A stretch of DNA of 54,449 bases. Origin: Pseudomonadota bacterium (GTDB lineage Bacteria; Pseudomonadota; Gammaproteobacteria; Burkholderiales; Rhodocyclaceae). The stretch spans positions 1-54,449 of the forward strand of contig JAKOZI010000070.1 of the NCBI GenBank assembly GCA_029780075.1, given 5' to 3'. Positions 37,314 to 46,272 of the stretch are shown in pieces. Both the position numbers and the translations under genes were made by a program. The notes beneath the pieces are model-generated. The model ran no database searches and had not been told where the DNA came from. It saw nothing but the letters and a program-made list of their open reading frames with translations. The number at the start of each line of letters is the position of its first letter. Position 1 is the first letter of the stretch.

Positions 37314-38462
37314 TTACTGCATCGCGCCAGGCATCAGAAGCTCCACATCCGGCAGATTTCTGAGCCCCAAAGGCAAGGCGAATTCAGCGCCCGGACTGAC
37401 ATCCTGGCCTTCGATGGAAGGCTTGCCCACCACGCCTCGCAACCAGGAGGCGCCGTTGGGCCGAAAGTCCAGGACTTCGACCCCCGCGAACGCACCGTGC
37501 CACAGTGGATAATTGCCCACCTGGATTCCCGACAACCCGTAGTTGAACAGACCAACACCCGCAAACAGGTTGTTCAGCGTGTGCACCTGCGTCCCGGCCG
37601 GAAGTCGCTGCCGCCACGCACGGATGAACCATGCCGGTTTCATGCCTTCGCTGATCAAGGTATTGTGCGACAACACCAGCCGATTCCTGGGCCAGGACTC
37701 GCCTTCGGCACCATAGGCAATGACTACCGGGTTGGCGGTGGTGCTGCTCTGCCCGATGACATTGCCGATCAGCATCGCCTCCCCACCGTTCGGCAAGTCA
37801 ACCTCGTAGGAAGCCCGGCCCGCCGCACCATCGTAGATCAGGTTGTAGCGAATATCGGTGCCCCGCGCCCGCGACTTGATCAGATGGCCAATATACCCGG
37901 AATGGAAACGGCTCCCCGAAACCTTCAGCGAGGCAATCCGGCCCGCATAGAGCAGATGCGACAGGGGTTGCTCCTGTTTGACAGCCTCGGCAAAGAGGCT
38001 GCTTTCGATCACCAGTTCAGCCTTCTCGTCATTGCTGGTCAGGACACCCATCTGGTTGTCCAGAAAGGCACAATTCCTGATCAGCAACCTTCCCCCCTCG
38101 AAACGAATACCGGCACCATTACCGTCCGCAACGCGTGCCCCTCGGAACTCGATGTTCTCGATCAGGAAATCGCCGTTGCGTATGACCCAGATGGCCTTTC
38201 CTTCGGCACTCCTCCCATCCGCAACCAGGACCGGGCGTCGGCCAATGCCACGGATCGTCAATTGCCGCTGCGACCACAGCGCGACATCGCCGTGCCACTC
38301 GCCCCCGGCAATCTCGACAATATCCCCATCCTTCGCCAACTGTGCGGCATCCGCGATGCGCGAGACATCCCCACCCACGCCGACGCGGATCACGCGCGCC
38401 CATGACGAGGGCGAGAGCAGCGTCGAACAGACCAGGATGGTTGTCAGCCAGGCGTGCCGCAT
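37314..38462 (-). CDS. Secreted right-handed beta-helix protein
   Basis: A 382-residue protein with a signal peptide (MRHAWLTTILVCSTLLSPSS, cleavage near WARVIRVG). Short repeats then follow, each of strand-turn-strand type typical of parallel beta-helices: GDIVEIAGGEWHGDV, LTIRGIGRRPVLVADG, FLIENIEFRGARVADGNGAG, LLIRNCAFLDNQMGVL, and LVLSHNTLISEG. Such proteins often bind or cleave polysaccharide; I see no confident catalytic motif. It starts 2 bp after the polymerase-like gene stop and is likely co-transcribed with it. Confidence 0.8.
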   Translation of the reverse strand: MRHAWLTTILVCSTLLSPSSWARVIRVGVGGDVSRIADAAQLAKDGDIVEIAGGEWHGDVALWSQRQLTIRGIGRRPVLVADGRSAEGKAIWVIRNGDFLIENIEFRGARVADGNGAGIRFEGGRLLIRNCAFLDNQMGVLTSNDEKAELVIESSLFAEAVKQEQPLSHLLYAGRIASLKVSGSRFHSGYIGHLIKSRARGTDIRYNLIYDGAAGRASYEVDLPNGGEAMLIGNVIGQSSTTANPVVIAYGAEGESWPRNRLVLSHNTLISEGMKPAWFIRAWRQRLPAGTQVHTLNNLFAGVGLFNYGLSGIQVGNYPLWHGAFAGVEVLDFRPNGASWLRGVVGKPSIEGQDVSPGAEFALPLGLRNLPDVELLMPGAMQ

Positions 38463-38464
38463 CG

Positions 38465-40960
38465 CTACACAGCCTCGCGTGGCGATGGAGGTTGTCTGGT
38501 TGCCTGCATCGTGGTCGGCGGTGGACCGAAGGCAGCGAGAGACAGCGCGTACAAGACCAGCAGGTAGTAGATGAAGGCCAGCCTGGGTACGTCGGTCAGG
38601 CTGTCGAACATGCCCACTGCCAGAAATCCGATGATCGAGGCCGTCAGGTACGGGGACAACCGGTGCCCGCGAGCCTTGCCGAAGTTCAAGCGCCACAAGG
38701 CGCCCAGGGTCATCAGCAGAAACACCGTCAAACCCAGCGCCCCTTGATCAAACAGGATGTTGACCAGCACATTCTTCGCATGCCACGGCAGGTGCTCGTG
38801 GTCACTGGTAAAGAACCAACGCTGCATTTCCTTGCCGAAGTCACCGTTCGCCAGCAGGTTGTCGCTGCCGCCCGTAGTCAATACCAGATCGTCGAGATCG
38901 GCAGCCCCGCCCTGATTCAGAATTCCCACGGAAAACATCTTGAAACGTGGGGCATACCACGGGCCACCAGCCGAAGCCTTGCCCTCCAGACGTAACTGGA
39001 CAGGCTGCCAGGTGCCCTTGCTCGCCTTGATGGCCACCGTTCCGATCGCGCAATCCGTCGCATAGAGAAGATGCTTGGCACAGACTTCTGCATGGATTCC
39101 CACGTCCGAGCCGGCCCTCACCTTGAGTTTCAACTCGAATGGCCCCTGGGCAGCGAGGTCCAGTCGCTGCGAAACGCGAAAGATATCGCCAAAGCTCATC
39201 GGATGGCGCGCACCCGTGAGATAAAGCCAGGCCTGCCCACCTTCGCCGCGAACCTGATACGCCCCGGGAGATGCGCCATTCGGGGCCGCAAAATAATAGT
39301 TCGCTGGAAATCTTCCCAGACCTTTGCCAAACGCGACGTCCCCGGCAGTCTCCAGTAGCGCTACCGCCTGCGTCCAATGCGAAAGGCGCCCCTCCAGATC
39401 CTTGCCAGACGTCGAGAACCGGTCCCCCATGTAGGCCCCGCCAAAAAAGACCGCCACCGCGGCACTCACCACCAGGGCAATCGCCAGCAGACCGCCTTGC
39501 CATCGCCAATCGGCAGGCCACAGGGGCTGCCTGGCCAGCGCGCCGACGAGAACAACCAGGAACAGCATCGCCAGCGCCAGGCAGCTTCCCGGCAGAGCCT
39601 CGACGCCTCCCCAATGACCGGCAACGTTGGCGGCGGCAAGCGCGAGGCAGACAAAACCGCCCAAACAAATTGCCGGCCGGAAGCGGACGGCCATCACTTT
39701 CGGAGCATGCAGCAATCCGAACACGCTGAAAAACAGCAGCGCAAAAAGGAGGTAGGGACCCTTGGGCAGGAAGTTGGAGAAAACGACCAGCAGCACGCCC
39801 AACAGAAAGCCCAGGACGCTACCGACAAGCAACCGATCCGGCGGAATGTTCCGCAACACCAGGGGCGTCGACAGCGCCACCATCACGACCCCGAATAACG
39901 CCAACAGGCCGCGATAACCGCCATAAGGAAAAACGAGACGCGCCATGACGGCCAGACAGGCGATGGCAACCACCCAGCGAACGACGCCCCAATGGGGTGC
40001 CTGGTGGCCCGCTTCTCCGCGCACTTCCTTGCTGCGCGTCTGCCACAGGAGCAAGGGAAGGGATACCAACAGAGCCAGATAGACACCGCGGGAAAAGGTG
40101 GTCAGCGACGCATACGCGGCCAGGCCGACCAGGGTCAGGGCAATCGCCGACTGTGGCACACCCCCGGCGTTGCGCAAGGCCCAGATGGCGAACGGAAAGG
40201 TCAGCAGCAACCAGCCATCGAGCGCGGCACCGCCGACGTGCATCTCCCAGAACAGCGCCGTCGAGCGGTAGTCGCTAGAGAAATTGAGCAGGTCGGTGAA
40301 CGCCAGGCGTTCCCACAGCGCCGCCAGCGAAGCGGTAGCCAGCCCAAGAGCCATTCCCAGAGCCAGTTTGCGGGCCGCCGCAAACGCGGACTGGTCCGGC
40401 CGCGGTGCCATCAGGGGAACCATCAGCAACGCCAGAAAGAAACTCCGGGCAATACGAACACTGTTCATCGGTCCGTCGTAACCCTGATACCAGCCGAAAA
40501 CGAAGCCTCCCGCGTCGGCAAATCCACGCGTCATCGCCAGCAGCAGCGATATCGACATCAGGCCGGCCAGGAACAAGCACGACCAGGATAGTCGCAGCGA
40601 ACAGGCGCTCGTCCTGTACGCGCATCTGGCATAACCCCCGACAGCCGCCGCCAGAATCAGGAGATCGACTTCCTCAAAGCTGATCCACCCGGTCCAGGGA
40701 GCAAGGCCGAGCAGCGGCAGCAGCGCCGGAACGACGACCAGCCACAGGCCTGGATTGACGAAGAAGCATGCGGCGGCAAGGACGAATCCAAGCAGGGGAA
40801 CGGGCTGCCACAGCGGATGGTGCAGGGCAATGAACACCCCCAGTGCGGCCGCCGCGAGCAGCAGCAGGAGACTCAGGCCTCTGGCATGGAGTGGATGAAA
40901 CGGCAAGGTTTTCAACAAAAGCGGTCTTTCGTCTCTGCGTGGCGCGACCGGGAGCGGCAA
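38465..40960 (-). CDS. O-antigen ligase/polymerase-like membrane protein with an inserted extracytoplasmic beta-sandwich
   Basis: An 831-residue multi-pass protein of the Wzy/WaaL-like class. About a dozen hydrophobic segments fill residues 28-510. The usual catalytic-loop features appear as GRLSHWTQAVAL (524-535), FGKGLGRFPANYYF and, far downstream, HEHLPWHAKNVLVNILFDQG (721-740), before the final transmembrane segments. Between them, residues about 565-705 form an extra strand-rich domain (FELKLKVRAGSDVGIHAEV, TWQPVQLRLEGKASAG, DLDDLVLTTGG) resembling a carbohydrate-binding jelly roll. The family role would be joining glycan units on undecaprenyl carriers. Divergent from the AsnB-like gene. 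Confidence 0.8.
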   Translation of the reverse strand: MPLPVAPRRDERPLLLKTLPFHPLHARGLSLLLLLAAAALGVFIALHHPLWQPVPLLGFVLAAACFFVNPGLWLVVVPALLPLLGLAPWTGWISFEEVDLLILAAAVGGYARCAYRTSACSLRLSWSCLFLAGLMSISLLLAMTRGFADAGGFVFGWYQGYDGPMNSVRIARSFFLALLMVPLMAPRPDQSAFAAARKLALGMALGLATASLAALWERLAFTDLLNFSSDYRSTALFWEMHVGGAALDGWLLLTFPFAIWALRNAGGVPQSAIALTLVGLAAYASLTTFSRGVYLALLVSLPLLLWQTRSKEVRGEAGHQAPHWGVVRWVVAIACLAVMARLVFPYGGYRGLLALFGVVMVALSTPLVLRNIPPDRLLVGSVLGFLLGVLLVVFSNFLPKGPYLLFALLFFSVFGLLHAPKVMAVRFRPAICLGGFVCLALAAANVAGHWGGVEALPGSCLALAMLFLVVLVGALARQPLWPADWRWQGGLLAIALVVSAAVAVFFGGAYMGDRFSTSGKDLEGRLSHWTQAVALLETAGDVAFGKGLGRFPANYYFAAPNGASPGAYQVRGEGGQAWLYLTGARHPMSFGDIFRVSQRLDLAAQGPFELKLKVRAGSDVGIHAEVCAKHLLYATDCAIGTVAIKASKGTWQPVQLRLEGKASAGGPWYAPRFKMFSVGILNQGGAADLDDLVLTTGGSDNLLANGDFGKEMQRWFFTSDHEHLPWHAKNVLVNILFDQGALGLTVFLLMTLGALWRLNFGKARGHRLSPYLTASIIGFLAVGMFDSLTDVPRLAFIYYLLVLYALSLAAFGPPPTTMQATRQPPSPREAV

Positions 40961-41087
40961 CCAGGGACATCGACGCCTCCGCCATCTCTGAAAAGTGTAT
41001 CAGGCTTGAGAGTGAAATCTGACACAACAAGAGTCACCGCTTTAGCGTAGCATCCTGTCGGCCCATAAACTGCCCCCAACACACCTC

Positions 41088-42884
41088 ATGATGAAAGATA
41101 GACTCTCTGGCCAGATTGATCTCGCAGGCCTCTTCGGCACCGGCGCTGCGCCGCTTTCCATCAGGACACTGGCGTTGCAGGGCGATGATGTCGCACGCGA
41201 CGCAGAGGCCATCTGCGCGGTCATCGGCTCCCCCTCTTTCAGGGACGGAAGTGCCGCAGGCATCTCGCTACCCGGCGGTCTGGCCACGGAACTTCTGAAA
41301 GCCTGGCACCGCAGCGGGGTCGACATCGCCTCGCAACTGCACGGATCCTACGCCCTGGCCATTGTCGATTCGGCGCGCAAGTGTGCCTTCCTGGCTACCG
41401 ACCGCTTCGCCATCGAGACGCTGTGTTATCGGGCCGATGGCCAGGTGCTCGCTTTCGCCGATCGCGCTGACCGCGTTCCGGGACACGGCGGCGAACTTGA
41501 TCCACAGGCGATTTTCGATTATCTGTACTTCCACATGATTCCTGCGCCGCGCACCATCTTCCAGCAGGTACGCCGGTTGCCGGCGGCGCATTCGCTGCTG
41601 GTCGACCGCAACGGTGCGCACGTGAAGCGCCACTGGCCCCTGCAGTTCGACGAGCATCACCGTCAATCCTTTGCCCCGGCACGCGACGGTTTCCGCGCGC
41701 TGATCCGCGAGAGCGTCGCCGAGCAGATCACGGGTCACCAACGCGTCGGCGCCTTCCTGTCGGGCGGTACCGACAGCTCGACGGTGGCCGGCATGCTCGG
41801 CCAGATCACCGGCAAACCAGCGCCCGTATACTCGATCGGCTTCGACGCCGAGGGTTATGACGAAATGGAGTACGCCCGCCTCGCCGCGACTCACTTCGGC
41901 TGCGAACACCACGAATATTACGTGACACCGGCGGACCTCGTGGACAGCATTCCGGCGGTCGCGCAGCATCACGATCAACCCTTCGGCAACTCTTCCGCCC
42001 TGCCGGCCTATTACTGCGCCAGGATCGCGCAGGCCGACGGCTGTACCAGGATGCTCGCCGGCGACGGTGGCGATGAACTGTTCGGGGGCAATTCGCGCTA
42101 CGCGATGCAACAGATCTTCGAGTTCTACCACCACCTGCCGCCAGGCATGCGGCGAGCGATCGAACCGCTGTGCGAAGATGGTAGCCCCTTGCGCCGAATC
42201 CCCGGCATCAAACAGGCCACCGGTTATGTGCGGCACGCCCGCGTGCCGATGCCGGATCGCCTGCAGAGTTTCAACCTGATCATGCAACTCGATCCGGCCA
42301 GCGTGCTCAACCCGGACTTTCTGGCGCAACTCGACCTTAACGAGCCGTCAAGACACATGCAGGCCACCTGGAACGAGTGCCAGGCGCCGAGTCTGGTCAA
42401 TCGCATGCTCGCTTACGACTGGCGCTACACACTCGCCGACAGTGACCTGCCGAAAGTACGCGGCGCCACGCAGATGGCCGGTATCGAAGTCGCTTATCCC
42501 CTGCTCTCCGACAGGCTGACCGATTTCTCGATGGCGCTACCGCCCGACTGGAAACTGCGCCGCTTCAAGCTGCGCTGGTTCTTCAAGGAGGCGCTGCGCG
42601 GCTTCCTGCCCGACGCGATCCTCACCAAGAAGAAGAAGGGCTTCGGACTGCCGTTTGGCGTCTGGGCGACACGCACCCCGGCGTTGCGGGAACTCGCCGA
42701 GGATTCGCTGCGCACCCTCGCCGGACGAGGAATCGTACGCGCCGACTTCACGACCCGGCTGATGGCCGAGTATCTGCCGGGACACCCGGGCTATTACGGA
42801 GAAATGGTGTGGATCCTGACCATGCTGGAGCAATGGCTGCGTCGGCACGATACGCAAGCAGCCCAGACGCGCGCCGCGAGGTGA
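41088..42884 (+). CDS. Asparagine-synthetase-like protein lacking the glutaminase cysteine
   Basis: A 598-residue protein with the two-domain AsnB layout. The N-terminal Ntn-type domain is recognisable (LHGSYALAIVDSARKCAFLATDRF), but the protein begins MMKDRLSGQIDLAGLF rather than MCG, so the catalytic Cys2 of glutamine hydrolysis is missing. The synthetase domain has the PP-loop SGGTDS at 225-230, FGNSSALPAYY, GDGGDELFGGNSRY, and EVAYPLLSDRLTDF, with KKKKGFGLPFG near the C-terminus. It may use ammonia or another amine, or act as an adenylating ligase. Divergent from the polymerase-like gene 127 bp away. Confidence 0.85.
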   Translation: MMKDRLSGQIDLAGLFGTGAAPLSIRTLALQGDDVARDAEAICAVIGSPSFRDGSAAGISLPGGLATELLKAWHRSGVDIASQLHGSYALAIVDSARKCAFLATDRFAIETLCYRADGQVLAFADRADRVPGHGGELDPQAIFDYLYFHMIPAPRTIFQQVRRLPAAHSLLVDRNGAHVKRHWPLQFDEHHRQSFAPARDGFRALIRESVAEQITGHQRVGAFLSGGTDSSTVAGMLGQITGKPAPVYSIGFDAEGYDEMEYARLAATHFGCEHHEYYVTPADLVDSIPAVAQHHDQPFGNSSALPAYYCARIAQADGCTRMLAGDGGDELFGGNSRYAMQQIFEFYHHLPPGMRRAIEPLCEDGSPLRRIPGIKQATGYVRHARVPMPDRLQSFNLIMQLDPASVLNPDFLAQLDLNEPSRHMQATWNECQAPSLVNRMLAYDWRYTLADSDLPKVRGATQMAGIEVAYPLLSDRLTDFSMALPPDWKLRRFKLRWFFKEALRGFLPDAILTKKKKGFGLPFGVWATRTPALRELAEDSLRTLAGRGIVRADFTTRLMAEYLPGHPGYYGEMVWILTMLEQWLRRHDTQAAQTRAAR

Positions 42885-42901
42885 TGGGGCAAACGTCTGT
42901 C

Positions 42902-43177
42902 TCAGAAGAACTGCTTGGCGAAATTGGCGAGCGCCACGGCGATCAACACGCCCATCATCCATTTGATAGTCGACAGTTCGCCGCGAATGCCTGCCATCTC
43001 AAGCCGAAGCTCAGCCTCGACCTCCATTAGATCGGCTTTGGTGGCAAGCGATGAGTCCATGGCCTCGGCGAGCACATCGAGCAGCGCCTCGGCTTCGGCC
43101 TTGGCTTGTTGCTCGGGAACCCCGGCGGCGCGTAGGTGCTTGGTGTAGCGAAGTGTGTCGAAAGTCAGCGTGCTCAT
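42902..43177 (-). CDS. DUF1640-like coiled-coil membrane protein
   Basis: A 91-residue protein, MSTLTFDTLRYTKHLRAAGV through a C-terminal transmembrane segment (WMMGVLIAVALANFAKQFF). The middle EQQAKAEAEALLDVLAEAM and ATKADLMEVEAELRLEM is coiled coil. This is the pattern of DUF1640 (CCDC90-like) proteins that are common and often multicopy in bacteria. Function unknown. An ATG four codons upstream is possible. Convergent with the AsnB-like gene. Confidence 0.8.
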   Translation of the reverse strand: MSTLTFDTLRYTKHLRAAGVPEQQAKAEAEALLDVLAEAMDSSLATKADLMEVEAELRLEMAGIRGELSTIKWMMGVLIAVALANFAKQFF

Positions 43178-43549
43178 GGGCACGAGCATACACCGCCTGA
43201 CAGACGACCGGCAATGCTACGCAAGATCAACAGCAACAGCACAAGCAAAAGCAAAGGCAAGACCGGTGCAGCGCCGTCCAGCTGCCACTGAAGTCAAGTG
43301 CCCAGCTTAAACAGACTGGATGGTTGCCCTGACGTCGGGGGCCGCTTGATTCGGCTAGCGGATAAGCCAGTGGCGCCGGCACGGTTTCCGCGCCGCCCGT
43401 TTCTTGATAGTGCAACTGCACAATGCGACAATGCCTGACCTCATGGTCAAGCCCTTTTCGCCTGCAGACGCATCCAGCGACAGATATTGCGGGTATGGCG
43501 TGGAAGACAACAGGCACTGGCCGAGCAAAATCAATAGGATTCACCGAAA
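43178..43549. other. Gap of 372 bp upstream of trpG with no supported gene
   Basis: Contains a short CAGCAA/AAGCAA low-complexity run near 43227-43261 and otherwise no convincing frame, tRNA or attenuator-like Trp-codon leader. trpE, usual upstream of trpG, is not here. Confidence 0.5.
43227..43261 (+). repeat. Low-complexity CAGCAA/AAGCAA tract
   Basis: The plus strand reads a chain of imperfect hexamers (AACAGC, AACAGC, ACAAGC, AAAAGC, AAAGGC) over about 35 bp in the gap before trpG. Its antisense frame encodes a Cys-rich string (CLCFCLCCCC), which is not credible as protein. Confidence 0.5.
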
Positions 43550-44122
43550 ATGCTGCTGATGATCGATAACTACGACTCCTTTACCTACAATCTCGTACAG
43601 TACTTTGGCGAGTTGGGGCAGGAGGTCAGGGTCTTCCGTAACGACGCCATCAGCGTCGCCGAGATCGCCCGTCTCAAGCCGGCCTGGCTGGTGATCTCCC
43701 CGGGCCCCTGCGCACCGGTGCAGGCCGGGGTTTCCCTGGCGGCAATTCGCGAGTTTGCGGGCAAGATCCCGCTGTTCGGGGTGTGCCTCGGCCATCAGGC
43801 GATCGGCGAGGCCTTCGGGGGCCGCGTGGTGCATGCGCGCAAGTTGATGCACGGCAAGGTATCGCCGGTCCATCATGACCAGCACGGCGTGTTTCGTGGT
43901 CTGCCGAGTCCGCTGACCTGCACGCGTTATCATTCGCTGGCCGTCGAACGCGAATCCTTGCCGGACTGCCTGGAGATCACGGCCTGGACCGAAGACGGCG
44001 AGATCATGGGTTTGCGCCATCGCACGCTGGCCGTCGAGGGGGTTCAGTTTCACCCCGAGTCGATCCTCAGCGAGAGTGGCCACGACCTGTTGAAGAACTT
44101 CCTTGAGGAGCACGCCAAATGA
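43550..44122 (+). CDS. trpG: Anthranilate/aminodeoxychorismate synthase glutaminase component TrpG
   Basis: Supplies ammonia from glutamine to TrpE (and often to PabB). The 190-residue class I amidotransferase shows [35 protein letters not shown], the nucleophile C79 in [11 protein letters not shown], and the catalytic H168 and E170 in VQFHPES. The triad is complete. The stop overlaps trpD by 4 bp. No trpE is adjacent, so the partner must be encoded elsewhere. Confidence 0.95.
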   Translation: MLLMIDNYDSFTYNLVQYFGELGQEVRVFRNDAISVAEIARLKPAWLVISPGPCAPVQAGVSLAAIREFAGKIPLFGVCLGHQAIGEAFGGRVVHARKLMHGKVSPVHHDQHGVFRGLPSPLTCTRYHSLAVERESLPDCLEITAWTEDGEIMGLRHRTLAVEGVQFHPESILSESGHDLLKNFLEEHAK

Positions 44123-45144
44123 AGCCCCAGGACGCCTTGGCACGGGTCATCGAACACCGCGAGATTTTTCACGATGAAATGATCTCCCTGATGCGTCAGA
44201 TCATGGGCGGCGAAGTGACACCGGTCATGATCGCCGCGATCATCGTCGGCCTGCGCGTGAAAAAGGAGACGATCGGAGAAATCTCGGCCGCCGCGCAGGT
44301 CATGCGCGAATTGTCGACCAAGGTGCTGGTCGGCGACCGCACCCGCCTGGTGGACACCTGTGGCACGGGTGGTGACGGCGCACAAACCTTCAACATCTCG
44401 ACCGCCGCGATGTTCGTCGCCGCGGCGGCTGGCGCACGCGTCGCCAAACATGGTGGCCGTTCGGTTTCTTCGCAGTCCGGCAGCGCCGACGTGCTCGAAG
44501 CCCTCGGCGTGAATATCAACCTGACGCCGGCGCAGGTCGGCGCGAGCGTCGATGAAGTGGGCATCGGCTTCATGTTTGCCCCCAATCATCACAGCGCCAT
44601 GAAGCACGCCGCGCCGGTACGGCGCGAACTGGGCGTGCGCACCCTGTTCAACATCCTCGGGCCGCTGACCAACCCGGCCAACGCGGCCAATCAGGTCCTC
44701 GGCGTCTTCCACCCCGATCTGGTCGGTATCCAGGTGCGCGTACTGCAGCGGCTGGGCAGTTCGCACGCGCTCTCGGTCTACGGCCGGGAAGGTCTCGACG
44801 AAATCTCGATCTCCGGCGAAACGCTGGTCGGCGAACTGAAGGACGGCCGCGTCGAAGAATACGCGATCCACCCCGAGCAGTTCAACCTGCCGGTACACGA
44901 CCCGCGCGTTCTGCGGGTGGCCAACGTCGAGGAATCGAAAGCCATGTTGCTTGGCGCGCTCGAAAACACGGGCGGTGCCGCACGCGACATCGTCGCGCTC
45001 AATGCCGGCGCCAGCATCTACGTGAGCGGTCTGGCCAACACCCTGGCCGATGGCGTTGACCAGGCGTTCGAAGCCATTGCCTCCGGCGCGGCACGCGCCC
45101 GGCTCGACGACCTGGTGGCCTTTACGCAGCGCTTTTCGTCTTGA
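44119..45144 (+). CDS. trpD: Anthranilate phosphoribosyltransferase TrpD
   Basis: Transfers phosphoribose from PRPP to anthranilate. The 341-residue product has the PRPP-binding [71 protein letters not shown] and [16 protein letters not shown]. It overlaps trpG by 4 bp and is followed by trpC. Confidence 0.97.
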   Translation: MKPQDALARVIEHREIFHDEMISLMRQIMGGEVTPVMIAAIIVGLRVKKETIGEISAAAQVMRELSTKVLVGDRTRLVDTCGTGGDGAQTFNISTAAMFVAAAAGARVAKHGGRSVSSQSGSADVLEALGVNINLTPAQVGASVDEVGIGFMFAPNHHSAMKHAAPVRRELGVRTLFNILGPLTNPANAANQVLGVFHPDLVGIQVRVLQRLGSSHALSVYGREGLDEISISGETLVGELKDGRVEEYAIHPEQFNLPVHDPRVLRVANVEESKAMLLGALENTGGAARDIVALNAGASIYVSGLANTLADGVDQAFEAIASGAARARLDDLVAFTQRFSS

Positions 45145-45182
45145 TCGGCGGCCGCGACAGGAATCCGGAGCATGGCACTGCA

Positions 45183-45974
45183 ATGAGCAGCGACATTCTC
45201 AACCGCATTCTCGCTGTCAAGCGTGAAGAGGTCGTTGCCGCCAAGGCCCACGTGCCGCTTGCGGCACTGCGCGCCGACGCGGAACGGCAGCCTGCGGCCC
45301 GCGATTTTCTCGGTGCGATTCGCGATCGCGTCGCCACCGGGCGGCCGGCCGTGATCGCCGAGATCAAGAAAGCCAGCCCGTCGCGAGGGGTCCTGCGCGC
45401 CGACTTTCGCCCGGCTGAAATCGCCGGCAGTTATCAGCATCATGGCGCGGCGTGCCTGTCGGTGCTGACCGATCGTCAGTTTTTCCAGGGCGCGCCGGCG
45501 TACCTGCAGGCGGCCCGCAGCGCCTGCGAACTTCCGGTGCTGCGCAAGGACTTCCTGGTGGACCCCTACCAGGTCCATGAGGCCCGCGCCATGGGTGCCG
45601 ACGCGATACTGCTGATCGTCGCGGCACTCGACCTGCCGACGCTATGCGACTTCGAGTCCCTTGCCGACGCGCTCGGCATGGCGGTACTCGTCGAAGTCCA
45701 TGATCGCCGCGAACTCGATCTCGCGCTGCAACTGCGAACCCCACTGATCGGCATCAACAACCGCAACCTGCGCAGCTTCGAGGTCAGCCTGCAGACCACC
45801 CTCGAACTCCTGCCTGCCCTCCCGGCCGACCGCATCGTCGTCACCGAGAGCGGCATTCTCTGCGGCAGCGACGTGCAGTTGCTGCGCGACAACGGCGTCA
45901 ACGCCTTTCTCGTCGGCGAGGCCTGCATGCGCGCCGTTGACCCCGGAATGGCCCTGGCCGAATTGTTTTCCTGA
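45183..45974 (+). CDS. trpC: Indole-3-glycerol phosphate synthase TrpC
   Basis: Closes the indole ring in tryptophan synthesis. The 263-residue TIM barrel begins [17 protein letters not shown] and shows [73 protein letters not shown] and VVTESGI. Monofunctional, without TrpF. An open frame back to 45141 begins with TTG and is less likely. 38 bp after trpD. Confidence 0.97.
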   Translation: MSSDILNRILAVKREEVVAAKAHVPLAALRADAERQPAARDFLGAIRDRVATGRPAVIAEIKKASPSRGVLRADFRPAEIAGSYQHHGAACLSVLTDRQFFQGAPAYLQAARSACELPVLRKDFLVDPYQVHEARAMGADAILLIVAALDLPTLCDFESLADALGMAVLVEVHDRRELDLALQLRTPLIGINNRNLRSFEVSLQTTLELLPALPADRIVVTESGILCGSDVQLLRDNGVNAFLVGEACMRAVDPGMALAELFS

Positions 45975-46272
45975 CCGCCGGCGGACGCGGGCAACCCGAG
46001 TGCGTTCGGTCGCCAGCAACTCCGCGACATCCGATCGACTCGTTTTTGCGCGCTGTCCGTTCGCCGAGTAGCAGACTTGGGGGACAAATTGCCACGCCTG
46101 TTGCAAAAAACCAACACCGAGTGGCATACCATCGGCGAAAGCACTCAGGGAGCTTGCTCGACTCTCCGACGTTTGCCAGAATCGCTGCAACTTCTCGTTT
46201 CTTTTTCGAGAGGTCCAGTTTGATGAAGCCGCAGTCTGGCGTCATCGATCTCAAACCTAGAGGAGATTCACC
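45975..46272 (+). other. Intergenic region before the first porin
   Basis: 298 bp without a gene frame. A short stem TCTCG/CGAGA with a T-rich loop lies at about 46193-46211, possibly in the porin 5' UTR. No strong sigma70 promoter is obvious. Confidence 0.4.

Noticed and set aside
43227..43261. CAGCAA-type repeats as a CRISPR or tandem regulatory array
   Set aside because: Units are six bases, imperfect, without spacers, over only 35 bp.
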